A DNA stretch of 64,000 bases. It comes from Marchantia polymorpha subsp. ruderalis. Its lineage: Eukaryota; Streptophyta; Marchantiopsida; Marchantiales; Marchantiaceae. The stretch covers positions 3,512,001-3,576,000 of the forward strand of contig AP031354.1 in assembly GCA_037833965.1 (NCBI GenBank), given 5' to 3'. How positions within the stretch are numbered: the first letter of the stretch is position 1; each line of letters begins with the position of its first letter. The position numbers were made by a program, and so were the translations under genes. The notes beneath the pieces are model-generated. The model searched no databases and was not told where the DNA came from. It worked only from the letters and a program-made list of their open reading frames with translations. Positions 1 through 11,272 of this stretch are shown here, piece by piece.

Positions 1-997
1 CACATACTAAAATATCTTAATTTTACAAAGTACTACGGCATTTTATATCAGTATGGCATTCCTTCACAGCTCCGAGGTTTCACAGATGCAGATTATCTCA
101 GTTGCAAAAACACTTGGCGGTCAATTGATGCCTACCTATTCCAACTTGATTCTGGACATGTTTCATAGGCAAGCAAGCAACAGCCCATTGTCTTTGACAG
201 TACTATCGAAGCAGAATATAAGGCTCTTTCTGAGGATGACAAAGAGGTTGTTTACATCCAACGTTTTCTTCAGGAGCTCAACGTTCAACCTCCTGCTCAA
301 GTTCCAATCGGTTGTGCTGACAGTCAAATTATACAAGAACTCAAGACCGATGCTACTCCAACCGAGGCAGACATGCATCTATCCTACGATAATCAGGGTG
401 CAATCAAACTTGCTCGAAATCTAGTTTTTCATGCTAAAACCATGCACATTGAAGCAAAACATCACTTTATTAGAGTACGTGTTTTAGAGGTAGAGATTGC
501 GCTTGATTATATTCACACAGACAATAACCTTGCCGATTTATTCACTAAACCGCTGCCTTGTCCCAAGTTGAAACAACACAGACATGCTATGGGAGTTCGA
601 TCTATGCAAGGTCTATAATACTGGCACTAATTTCCAATGCCGTCACTAATAGAAACATTCTCTTGAGAGGGGATGTTGGAAGTCCTTACGAGTCCGAGGA
701 AACTAAGTATAGCCAAATTTAGATCAATAGACATGTTTGTCTTAAGCGTAACTTTCTAGATGGTAATCGGTACTATTAATCTTAGATTAGTATTTAGTAC
801 CATCGATCTTTTCAAGCAAGGCGCTTACTTAAGTACCTTGCCACACTATGTATTGTATCCATTCTTGTTATTCTAACAACAACAAAGAAAAATTCATATA
901 ACACCTGCGATGAAGTATGCTTGTGAGTATATGACGCGATTTCAAGCAAAGCTATAATTGTATAAATCTTTCTTTGTGATATCAAGCTTCCCAGACA
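1..997 (+). mobile_element. Ty1/copia LTR retrotransposon fossil, 3' end
   Basis: The stretch to about 618 encodes the RNase H end of a copia pol polyprotein: I see the family's TADYA-like, EAEY and 'DNQGAI' blocks and the closing 'HIEAKHHFIR ... LADLFTKPL' signature. A purine-rich tract at about 662-672 is followed by TGTTGG at 673, the usual start of a copia 3' LTR; the LTR probably ends near 997 at a CA. The element runs off the left edge of the window, so its 5' parts and the second LTR are not visible. The copy is broken, with at least a couple of interruptions. Its age cannot be judged without the other LTR. Confidence 0.8.
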
Positions 998-3760
998 TTG
1001 GAAGCTTATGTGGCGATAATAATAATAATATTATTATAAAAATATTTTATTGTTATAAAAATATTTATTTGTTATTAAAGTAATGTTGAATGCTTTACAA
1101 TTTTTTTTTCTTTTTTAGATGTCAAATTTTTTATTGTATAAGAATTGTGATACAGTATTGTAAAACATGACAAATTATCTTCTAAAATAATGTTTCATGA
1201 ATCATATTAGTTTTTTTTATCAATTTATATACACAACATGAGAATGAAATTAATATTCAGATTTGCAATAATTGAATGCAAAATATTAATGATATTTTGA
1301 ATATTATTTTAATGATAGTGAAAAATATCTTCAATATCAAAATTTAAGAAGATTAATCATCCATCACATGCAGCGAAATTTATTTTTTTTACATTTCTAG
1401 TGCAATGATTATTTCATTTCAGTATCCATGACACCGAGATAAAATCATCATTTCAAAAGGTAATATAACACAAATTATCAAATAATCAACTGAATTTTGT
1501 AATGCAATGATATTATTTTATAATAAAAATCATAACTTAAATCAGTCTAGCTCAAAAGTTACGTTTATTCAAATTCATTTCAATTTAGTCTTAACATCAT
1601 AATTATATTTTTTATAATTTAAATAAATATCACAAACATCATAAGTTTTCCTGCTAAAATGATAACTTATAATCCATTTAGCTTTTAAGATGACATGTAC
1701 TTGACAAGATAAGATTCCAAATTCAAATTTTTGTGTGCTCTTTTATCAAATGAACAATTTCTTAAGCAAAACCATCAAACTTTAAAATGATCTTTTTCAG
1801 ACATTCAACACCTTGATTTATCATTGTTGATTCATCAAATTAAATAAGATCAAAACCTTAAAAACACATTAGAGATTTTTTATTTAAATTGTTAGACTAT
1901 CTCATCAAAATAATCAATCCAAAGGCATATAAGGAAAACTAGTTTAGAATATCTTAGCATAAAGCTTGATCATACTTATGATCTTCATAATGATTACTCT
2001 AAGCTTCATCGATCTTTTAATATGGATAGAATTCAGTTTCTTAAAGTTACATAGACATTCATAATATACATATGATATTTTTTTTACACATCTTGTAAAA
2101 TCACAAGTTAATCATGATCGCATATGCTATGTTAAAATCTGTAGATTTCACTTTCATTTACTCTCATTTAAATCTTAAGTGTAAAGTTGAACTTCAAATC
2201 TTTATGATGAAATTAAAAAAATTGACATATTTAAAATTAATAATTTAATTAATATTTTCCTTTAACTGGGATGTGAAATTTTTACTTTTCATATAAACAT
2301 TTTAAGCTAATCATGGTTAAATTGACGAAAAATATTATAGCTCTTGATTGACAATAGATGAGGGTAACTTCTTGGATGTAGTTTATGAAAATAACTACTT
2401 TGTTGTTAAGTACAAATTTGAATAAAGAATTTCATCCCACAAGCGCCTTTCATCTTCTCCAATAAAGGATCAAAACATTATTCTAAGTCTCATAAATTCG
2501 CATTTATCAACTGTAGTAGCTCTGTTCAGAAACGTCCTGGTACTCATCGGACATCTATGATTGTGGCATAGATCCCAGATTGGAGATACCAAGCTCCTAT
2601 CCAAACGGGGTTTGTTACAAACACGAACTGTGTTATGTTGAATCAACCTGTTGGAATCCGAATACTGATAGACAGAAAGCTGTTGATTTAGTGAATTGAG
2701 GTGAGAGGCGGCCCGACCGGACCGACACAGTAAGCTAAGAGAAAACGAGGTTCAGGACAAGCATTTGGTGGATCGACTTTGGTCTTAATAGACTCAACCG
2801 TTTGGCAAGACGTAATCGTATGCCTTACTTTGCCTTGCCTACTGCGTAACTTAAATAGCGTATTTCCATTAATGTAAGGATGAATCTGCTTCAAATGCTA
2901 CTGTTATTTGTAGATCTTTTGAGATAATTGGTATGCCTCGTTTCCAATTCGTTTTCTTCGTCCTTAGGTTGATGGAGTCTTCCCGTGGCGCTTGATATCC
3001 ACTTCACTCCCTTCCTTTGCCTTGCTGCTTCTGTGAGCTTGAGCTATGTTGATATTCGGATGGAGAGAAGTTAACTGGAGTGTTCAACTTTCTGAACACT
3101 TTCAAGCTATCACAGACAAAGAGGAAGCACTAGACATCTCCTGAGATTCCTAGCTGAGAATTCTGTCTACCAAGTTTCACAGTCCTTGGCTCACAGAGCC
3201 ACTTCGACGACTCTCGAAGTCGATCCCAGGCGCTTGTCGTGATGGATTTCGTGACTTCATCTCAGAAAACACGTGGTGCAGGCTTAATCCTCAGAGAGAA
3301 ATGAATCATCTCTTCATTCTGTCTGAGTCATGCTTCCACAAGTTTTATAAGTTAAGCTCAGTTTTACGTTCTTTTGATCAGCCATTGAAAAGTATGAAGG
3401 AATGTTTGTCTTGTTCGTTGGCTTCAGAGAACTCGAGGCTTACCTGCACTGGAGTACAAACTGACCAAGACTCTAGAGCAATTCCAGCACATGAAAAACA
3501 GGACTGGAGAAAGAAAAGGAGTGTTCGCATAAGCCTGGATTTACTCTCTGGAGTTTATCAAAGAGGTCATAACAAATCTGTCAAGACCTTTGATAAGCTT
3601 TTATATGTACAATTGCAGCGTTTGTGGCTCAAATTCTCGGTCGACGATTTCCTTCATTCTCGTTTGCAGAGTATGGAAGAAGTGCCTATTATCTAAGTAG
3701 TCCAAACTGAAGCTGTACACCTTATTCCGTCCTGTCCCGAGACATCACCTACTACGATGC
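998..3760. other. Gene-free stretch, AT-rich to about 2520
   Basis: The part to about 2520 is strongly AT-rich with no open frame of note. From about 2520 to 3760 base composition becomes ordinary, but I recognise no gene. One 131-codon open frame lies at 3301-3696 on the plus strand, without a domain I know. The right end probably holds the 3' UTR of the EXORDIUM-like gene. Confidence 0.6.
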
Positions 3761-3969
3761 TTCAGGCACAGAGCTCCCACAAACAAACCACTAATAATTT
3801 CAAGTCTTTACACATCTGAGAGACTGCTGTCGCTCTACTATCGATCCAGGATCTTATATACAAACCCCCGGAAGCAGTGTTCCACAGGTTGAAATGAGCA
3901 ACCACCCTCACATACCCATATAACAAGGATGCCGTGCACGGTGCTTGACTAAGCTCGAGAACGGTTCCA

Positions 3970-5058
3970 TCAGACCTGGCCAGCACACTGCTTGGTTACT
4001 GGGTTCCAAATCCATGGAAGCAGGAACTTAGCATTCGATGCTCCATACACATTGAAGCTAGCCTTGGTAGCCTTGTCAACGAGAAGCTCACCAGGATAGC
4101 CAGAAAAGGAGCCGGTTCCAAACATGCCTTGACAGACAGCAGCTGTTTCGAGATGGCTGCCCTCCTGGTAGTAGCCGCTGTCGTAAGGGTTGGTGGCCAT
4201 GCTGGCGATGATGTTGGCGATGGTGATGATCATTCCATCGATACCCACGTCTCCGTTGGGAGGGATCAGGGCCTGCTTGACGAAGCCTCCAGGAGCGTAA
4301 GGCCAGCTGCAGAGGCCAGGGCACTGCTTGCCGGGGTTGCCGACCCATCCGTATGGCACCATCTGAGCGTTCTCAGTCTGCGAGGGGAAGAGGTAGTAGT
4401 GAGTGCCGCACATGCTCATGCAGAACTTCTCGACGAGCACGTCGTCGGAGGTGAGGACGAGGTACATGTCCCGTGCATCGCAGCCGATGTCCTTCTGCTT
4501 CATGGCCTTGTTGACAATCGCCTGGATGTTGGACTGGCGAAGGTTCTTCCCCTGGGAGTACCAATCCTGCATCTCTCCTCCTGGGACGATACTGCGGGCG
4601 ATCGGGGTTTTGTGTAGATCCACATAGCGACGAGTGATCTGCCACCATTTGGCTGCTGTGGGCCAGTAGCCATTCTGCTCGAGCTCAACAGCATTGTTCC
4701 AAAATGATCTGAAAAATAGACGCAAAGTCGCTTTCTGTTTGTTGGAGAAGGTACCGTAAAATACGACATTCAGCCTGATCATCTCGTTCTTTCCTGTCAT
4801 AATGGGACCATGGTGGTAGTCGAGAATGATCGGTTCGTCAGGAACGATCGGATTCGAGTCACCGCCGTTGTTAGAGCTGTGAAGACGATCTTCAGTGGCA
4901 TTGGGCTCTGGAGTTGGGTACATAAACGCAGTGGTGTGCGTGTGCAATGCATCCAAGACCATATCTGCCTGGGATGTAGGCAGCATAGAGCCACAGACCA
5001 AACCCAGAGTAGTCACTAAAACTAGTGTCAACATGTTCGAAGCCTCGAAAAGCCCCAT
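3970..5058 (-). CDS. EXORDIUM-like / phosphate-responsive-1 family secreted protein
   Basis: This is a 362-aa single-exon protein of the plant PHI-1/EXORDIUM family (Pfam PF04674), extracellular proteins linked to brassinosteroid- and carbon-dependent cell growth in Arabidopsis; the biochemical activity is not known. What I see: a hydrophobic N-terminal segment (about residues 9-25) fitting a signal peptide, a variable acidic/Asn-rich linker, then family blocks LNVVFYGTF (96-104), PTAAKWW (133-139), a 'VLTSDDVLVEKFC' block, a Cys-rich 'YGWVGNPGKQCPGLCSWPYA' block, and the C-terminal segment with SNAKFLLPWIWNP. The Met at 5058 is first in frame; Met9 (5034) would also leave a signal peptide. 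Length is slightly above the usual 310-330 aa because of the N-terminal linker. A TTTAAA about 115 bp upstream could be a TATA-like element. The gene looks intact. Confidence 0.92.
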   Translation of the reverse strand: MGLFEASNMLTLVLVTTLGLVCGSMLPTSQADMVLDALHTHTTAFMYPTPEPNATEDRLHSSNNGGDSNPIVPDEPIILDYHHGPIMTGKNEMIRLNVVFYGTFSNKQKATLRLFFRSFWNNAVELEQNGYWPTAAKWWQITRRYVDLHKTPIARSIVPGGEMQDWYSQGKNLRQSNIQAIVNKAMKQKDIGCDARDMYLVLTSDDVLVEKFCMSMCGTHYYLFPSQTENAQMVPYGWVGNPGKQCPGLCSWPYAPGGFVKQALIPPNGDVGIDGMIITIANIIASMATNPYDSGYYQEGSHLETAAVCQGMFGTGSFSGYPGELLVDKATKASFNVYGASNAKFLLPWIWNPVTKQCAGQV

Positions 5059-7014
5059 TGTTGAAATGTGACGAGCTAATGGATGAAACGAACCAGAAAC
5101 TGGAAGAAGTGACTACGACTGGGACCAAACGATGAAAGATCGTCTGATGATTGTAACATCGCATTCGGAGCATTTTAAAGCCCCGAGCTTGCTACTGTGC
5201 GAACCAATTTGCAGATCTACAAACTTGCCAAACCAGTTCAGCTCCTGCACGCGCGATATCATGCATCCTACTGTACACGGGATGTGAGGAAACTTACGTG
5301 GGTGTGGACGACTACTGCTGAGCCCACTCTAGAAAACTTACACCCCCCCACAAGATTCCGCCTCCACGGCCATACAGAGGGACTTCGAGCCAGCTGTAGA
5401 ACTATGTACATGCTGATAATCGCACAGGAAGATCATGGGCATCATTTTGTTATTTGCAGGAGCTCCGGATTCCAACGTATTTGAAAACCTGAATCCTGTC
5501 ATGCTACTGGGCAATAGAGCAATCAAGCAGAAAGTGCAAGCCAACGTCGCAAAACATCGTGCACTATTCTGTACATCATCTGCAACTGGGCGACGAGAAT
5601 GTTGAATGTCGTTGGAGAAGTAGATGTACAAAGCGTACCTACAGTGGCAGTTACTTTTAGGACAGCTTCGGGTCATTTTGATCAATTGCCTCTAATGACA
5701 GTAACCGATTTGATCCTGGGATCCGATGGAAGCACTTGTTGATGCACCGTCGTCTCAAAAACCCGTCTGTGTGTTTGAAACCCTCTCCGTCTAAATTCAC
5801 TGTGCATTTGACTAGATGATCCTAGAATATACGAGAATAGTCGACACGTTTCTAGCAGAGCAAGCATCGTGCATTGATGGGCAATGCAGCAAAGATCCAC
5901 CTTTCATGCGACTCAACCCCTGCCTTGAGAGTGTAGTTCAGTTTCGAGAGCTTCCAATCATCTCAGAGGCCTACCGCAGTCAAGTACTAGCAAAAATGTG
6001 CATGTTGTACTTACCATCGTTCCATTAACATCTTCCACTGTTTTGGTCGATCATTGACTGGCCCGAATTCACGTACGCAAAAGTTTGCGACTCCTGCATA
6101 CCCCAATGCCAGTGAGAGGTTGAGATGCGATGTCAGTCAGGTTACCAAATCTCTACATTCTAATTGCGTTTTTCCAGTTCAATGCATAAACAATGTGCAT
6201 GTTGATCAAATGATCAACGAAGGTTTGTACTTGGTGAGCTGCTGGAGTAGGCCCATCCGCATTTACCTCCACTATCAAGGGGAGAACATTCCCACAACTC
6301 CTTCGATCCAGGTTGCCTTCCAGGTACTCAGCGACCGATGATTCAATTTGGCGAGCTAGAGTACACAAACTGATGTATGATAACATCCTGCTCAAGGCGA
6401 CAGAGACGAGTCTACCAACGTGATAGAAGGCATGACAGGTGAGGATAGAATCTCCTTTTCACCTATCGATATTGGGAATATCCACTAGACTGGAACTATA
6501 CTATCCAACTCAAAGTGAGCAGTCTCTCCTGAACAGGTGACTTTCGACCAGTTGATCTCCACATATTCAAAAGAGGACTGCAATCTCCCAAATTTATTGA
6601 AAGATATTAAACAAAATTTGCTTACGAGAGCTCATTACACCCCATTCTTCCACAATGTAGTAGGATCGTGAAAAAGGGTCGACTAAGTCCGAATACCGGC
6701 CTTGGCTATAAATAAGACAAGTTCAACTCTGATCTCAAAAGCACAATCGTCGATATCCAGAAGAGAAAATCTATTCTAACTATCCAAGTCCGGTCGATAG
6801 CCGCTTCTACCTTTCCGTCATGAGCTTCATCGTCAGGCGTTTCCACCCACTCTGAGTTTGAAATATCTCAGCATCAAAAGTTCACAGTGAGTTTATGATG
6901 GGTGGAAAAAAATTGGCGCTACCACATACAACGGTTGGATACATTTACAAAAGATTGCGGCATTGGCCGTGCTCTACGTCTAAATTTACAACTATGGAGG
7001 CCAACTAACTATGA
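5059..7014. other. Intergenic region between EXORDIUM-like and SDE2 genes
   Basis: This holds the promoter of the EXORDIUM-like gene at its left end and probably the 3' UTR of SDE2 at its right end. Short open frames exist on both strands, but none shows a domain, biased composition or splice structure that would support a gene. Confidence 0.5.
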
Positions 7015-8192
7015 TCAAGCTTCAATTTCCGGAAGTACTATAGATTCGGTTGCTTCCGGTTTATCGGAGCAAGATGGAACATCTTCGTTTAACTCCGATT
7101 TATCACTTTGATCAGCTTCGCTTCCATCTGTTTTACAGGAGCTGGATGGACTTGCTCCGTTTTCCTCCGATGCGGACGCACCTGCCTCCTCTTCAATATC
7201 AGAATCTTCCTCGTCCTCGTCCGAGTCAGAGTCTTCAAGGTCAGAGTCACCATAGAGCCTGCAATACCAAATTATTTCAGTTTTCAAGTTGCATACATGA
7301 TCCAATAGTGTTTTGACATCTTCCTCTTAGTGGCTAAACATCAACGTCACTGACTATCAAAGACAAACAAGAAAACTCGTCTCCTCCTAGAAAAATGAAG
7401 TTGAGAACCGTCGTGTCTGAAATAAGATATGAAATAGCAGAGCAGTAGAAAATTCTGTGGTAGAACACAACGACGACGACACACGCAACCGAGCCTTCAA
7501 TGAAACTATCAAACCTAGCTTTACCTTAATTTAGGTCTCTTGGCATCCACTTCCACTGCCTCAACCTTCTTCCTCTTCAGATCAAGAGCTAATTTGTGAG
7601 CCTCTACAAGCCCATCCGTCACCGCTGCGGCTACCTGTTCCCTGGCTAGCAAGCTATCGTTCCTGAACTTTTCCAGATCAACGGCGACGCCAGAGTCCTC
7701 CTCCTCTACTTTCCTACGCTTCTTCAGAAATTCCTCAGCTGTCTTCTCCAATTCTCTCTCCTTAGCTTCAGACTTCCACTCTTTCAATTTCTTCTCAGCA
7801 TTCACGTGACGCAGTCTCCTTCCACTCATGTCACGACATGCATCAAAATTGCTCGTTTTCTTCTGTCCCGCTTTGGTCGCCGCACCCCTCAAAAGCGACC
7901 CAAAACCCCCCTTGCCTCCTCTCAACCGCAACAGCAAGCTGCAAGACGGAAAGAAACCATTCGCATCGGCTACAAGACTGCTTCCTGTCACAAGCTCTCG
8001 TGTCCCAGTCACAAGCCTTTGCCAAGCTCCAGGAATACCTTCACTCACGGCCAATTCCGCTTTCAAGTCCTCGCACAATAGATCCTTGGACGAAAACCGA
8101 AGACATCGGGTTTTTCCGTCCAAGTTTCTGACCAAAATCTGATAGACGGTCATGTCAGCTCCCTCCCCCTCCGACCGCTTTACCTGCTCCAT
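7015..8192 (-). CDS. SDE2: SDE2 family protein (ubiquitin-like fold, splicing/genome maintenance)
   Basis: Two-exon gene. Exon 1 is 7525-8192 and exon 2 is 7015-7258; the donor (AAG|GTAAAG) and acceptor (TTGCAG|GC) join in frame, giving 303 aa. Residues about 14-91 form a ubiquitin-like domain ending in LRLRGG (88-93), directly followed by [10 protein letters not shown]. This is the SDE2 signature: in yeast and human the precursor is cut after the GG, and the new Lys-starting fragment enters the spliceosome or replication fork. Next comes the '[15 protein letters not shown]' block, a charged coiled coil with basic stretches, and an acidic Ser/Asp/Glu-rich tail in exon 2. Met14 is an alternative start, but Met1 is the first ATG in frame. 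The C-terminal SAP-like segment known from some animal SDE2 proteins is not seen here. Confidence 0.88.
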
Positions 8193-9550
8193 CGATTACC
8201 CGATTGTCTGCAGACAAGCTCCAAACCTCGTCACCCTAAAACTTGCCGCTTCAAAATTCTTCGACTCGAAAATCCTCGCACACCAAATTTCCAAACGAAC
8301 TCCAAACAGAACACGAAACTCTCCCGTCGCTGGAGAGAATGCAACAGCAGGCAACACGAGAATGACAAACCCAGAGCACAGCAGAAAGATTTGGAATTCT
8401 CCTCGTCACCGCTCGTCCTTCTCAATAATCCGAGAAGAGCTCGAGAGACGAGAAAGTGCTTCGTCGGGGCCTCCTGAGCACCCGCAAACGTGGTTGAGAC
8501 GTACGTGGTTCTCAGAGCGAATGACCTGACATAACCATGTACTCACAGCCTCTCGGCAGGTCATCTTCACCGGCGACTTGCCTGACAGGTCGACGAAGTA
8601 GAACCTCAGTGCCCCGCGGTCATTGTGCGAATATACGCAGGACAGGGCAGGACAGGACAGGACGCGCGTCAAATCCTGAGGGAAGGAAACGCACCGAAGA
8701 AATACGAGGGGTCGAGGAAATCAGAGCGCCTAAATCGGCTTTAAATAAATCTTCGACATTCGAGAAAATAATGGGATCGGAGGGAAGATTCAAACCTAGA
8801 TCTCGGCCTATGAAGCACATACAGAGTATTGTCAACACACCACTGTCACATGCAAGACTGACAAGACTACGACGCACATCATACTTCCCACGAAACAGAG
8901 ACTCCTTTCTTTCTATTTCCTCACATTTTGAAGAAGTCGCAGATTTCGGGAAATAATATGGAGAGAAGGGTTTTGATGAACGAAGATCTTCCCAAATTTT
9001 GCGACGGAACATATCAGTAGAGCCTCCGTTCATGGCTTGTTCGTATATATCCAGAGTATTATGTAGATCAACAAAGCCACTGTAATCAGAAGGCATGTTA
9101 CGATGGGTTTAAAGATTCGGTAGAGCCGAACCACTTGGTGGAACTCATCTATCTCAATGGGGTTGAACATTTTGATGACACTCTTGAGAGCGATAGAATG
9201 AATGAACGAACGAGTAGCCAGCAAACTTCCGAAGACGAGTATGTCTCTTTGCGTCTAGAAGATGTTATATATTATTTTTCGTTGATGATTTAAACAACTT
9301 TGTTTAAGATTCCTAAACGCTTAAGTCGCGAACGATAAGCCGACGAACGAACGGACTGCAATACTGTCAAGCCAACGGAATGTTCCGAAAGAGTTCCGAC
9401 TGTAGGTTCTGCCTTCACTAGTCGTTGATGTTGAACCAAATAGATAATATTTTGATTCAATATCAACGAAAACAGTAATAAAGTAAAGGAATCGTATCCA
9501 AAGCGAGCTGATATCAAAATGAAACTACCATAATTCAGGATTCGGACACG

Positions 9551-9605
9551 CCCATGGTGCAGTGGTTTCCACCGTAACACTTGATGACAACACGTTCAAC
9601 CAGTT
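9551..9605 (+). repeat. Possible tRNA-derived SINE relic (A and B box)
   Basis: TGGTGCAGTGG at 9555-9565 is a perfect match to the pol III A box (TRGYNNAGNGG). About 27 bp further on, ACGTTCAACCA at 9591-9601 is a degenerate B box. No tRNA cloverleaf can be drawn, so a SINE head relic is likelier than a tRNA gene. Matching by chance is possible. Confidence 0.25.
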
Positions 9606-9616
9606 TTCTGTATGCT

Positions 9617-9650
9617 CCCCCCCCCCCCTATATATATCTATATACAGATA
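9617..9650. repeat. Poly-C run plus AT palindrome
   Basis: Twelve C in a row are followed by an alternating TA stretch in which TATATCT and AGATATA form an inverted repeat. This is simple sequence of no evident function. Confidence 0.8.
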
Positions 9651-11272
9651 TATATTCACTAGCAGCAGAAGTATGGAAAACTTGTATTCTTTGACTGGCG
9701 ATGAAAATTTCGTATACGGTCTGTTCCGCCCACGACAATTTTCTAGCTTCATTATTTGTACTTAGCATGCGAAGGGATGTAATTATCATCGAACTGGACA
9801 CCCTTTTGTAGTCTTATCTGGTGGATGAAGAAAGCCAAAGGTAACTTGACGATACACATCGTTTGTTATTTTTGACCCAAATGCACACAGGGAGCCTTTA
9901 CCTTTTATAGTGAGTTATAATTGGTGATGAAACTTTGTAATTTCGAGAATATTTATGCATCCCTTCTGGAGATTGACATCGTGACATACAGTTTCAGTTT
10001 GTAATATTTACATGTATTGTTCTCACACTTGTTTGACCACTTAAATGTTCAGAGTATACTTTGATATATGGATACTCTTCCAATATGTTACGAGTAAAAA
10101 GAGAGAATTTTCCATAAGTCATTCCATTTCTGAACCTATCTCTCTTCCAAGGAGAAAACATCAGCAATCGAAACGACTCAGCATGATCATAATCATCATA
10201 CTTTTCATTTCCAGTATTCACTCCAGTCATTCATACCCGAATCTTTTAATCACCGCTGATCGTAAATTTATATATGCCTTCACTTGAACTAGATTGCGAT
10301 GGTACGGTATAGTGAATTTTGTGCTGACGATATGTTTGTACGAGACATTCTTTCGAATTTCGTGTTTTGTCAAGTCTTAAACTGTGAATCCTTGTGCACT
10401 TCCGTATAAGTGGTTCACTAATTTTGCTAACATCGTCCCGTTAATTTGTAATCAGATTGCTCTGATAGCTCTCTTCCAAGACATGTCTTGAGTGTATTCT
10501 TTAAACTTTATTAATATGGCTTTAAACTAAAACCATTGTAGAATACTCTTCACCTTGGGCAGCTTAACACAATTACTTGTCAACCTCCCCGTGTGTAGTA
10601 GCTCAGTTTCAATGGTTTGGACCACTTATAACACATTCACACATACTTAACATATGTTAAGCTGAACATACATAGTTAATTTCAGAAAAAACTGTAGAAA
10701 TAACGTTGGTTTCTGATAAAAGACTTCAAATTTCTACACATGACTTGAACTCTCACGGTGATCCATCACTCACACATGAGTCATTTTATTCCCAGATAAG
10801 TTATTATCAATTCAAATAGATACGGAGATTACATAATTAAGATCAGCACATTAGGACAAAATTTTCTCACTCACAAGGTATACACAATCCATTATCTTTT
10901 AATTTCCACACTTTAAACGAAACTCCTGCACTAGACACTTTAAGAGATGTTTAGTACGTGGAAGGTAACAAGCACTCAATGTCAAGTCAATTTTGTATTG
11001 AAACTGTATCCACCTATAATACAAAGGCGTTATACAACAGTATAAAAAATTATGAAAAACTGTGGTAGTGCGTCTAGTCACAAGCCTTGACTAGACCATA
11101 AGAACTGTGCCCCAACAACAACAGCTTCAGGTTGGAGCTGACTTGAGCAATACAAATCACCAATTCCATTCCAAGGAGACAATCCTGATCAGCGACGTTG
11201 TGCTTGATCCAATCTACAAATACAAGTCCTTCCACGAGGAGGTCACAACTGGTCAGCTCGGACGATTCATAT

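Larger units (their letters stand above)
8193..11272. other. Intergenic region upstream of SDE2
   Basis: No gene recognised. The first 500 bp are relatively C-rich and probably hold the SDE2 promoter and 5' UTR. A short GGACA-type direct repeat lies at about 8640-8665. The 158-codon minus-strand open frame at 8620-9096 has no known domain. A 12-C run followed by an AT palindrome lies at 9617-9650, and a tRNA-like SINE relic may lie at 9550-9605. From about 9800 the DNA is AT-rich and featureless. Confidence 0.5.

Noticed and set aside
3301-3696. 131-codon plus-strand open frame
   Set aside because: No domain, no known family and no supporting signals; kept only as a note in the gene-free stretch.
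4129-4617. 162-codon open frame on the plus strand
   Set aside because: It is antisense to the EXORDIUM-like gene and arises from its GC-rich codons.
8620-9096. 158-codon minus-strand open frame upstream of SDE2
   Set aside because: No recognisable domain and ordinary composition; length alone is not enough.
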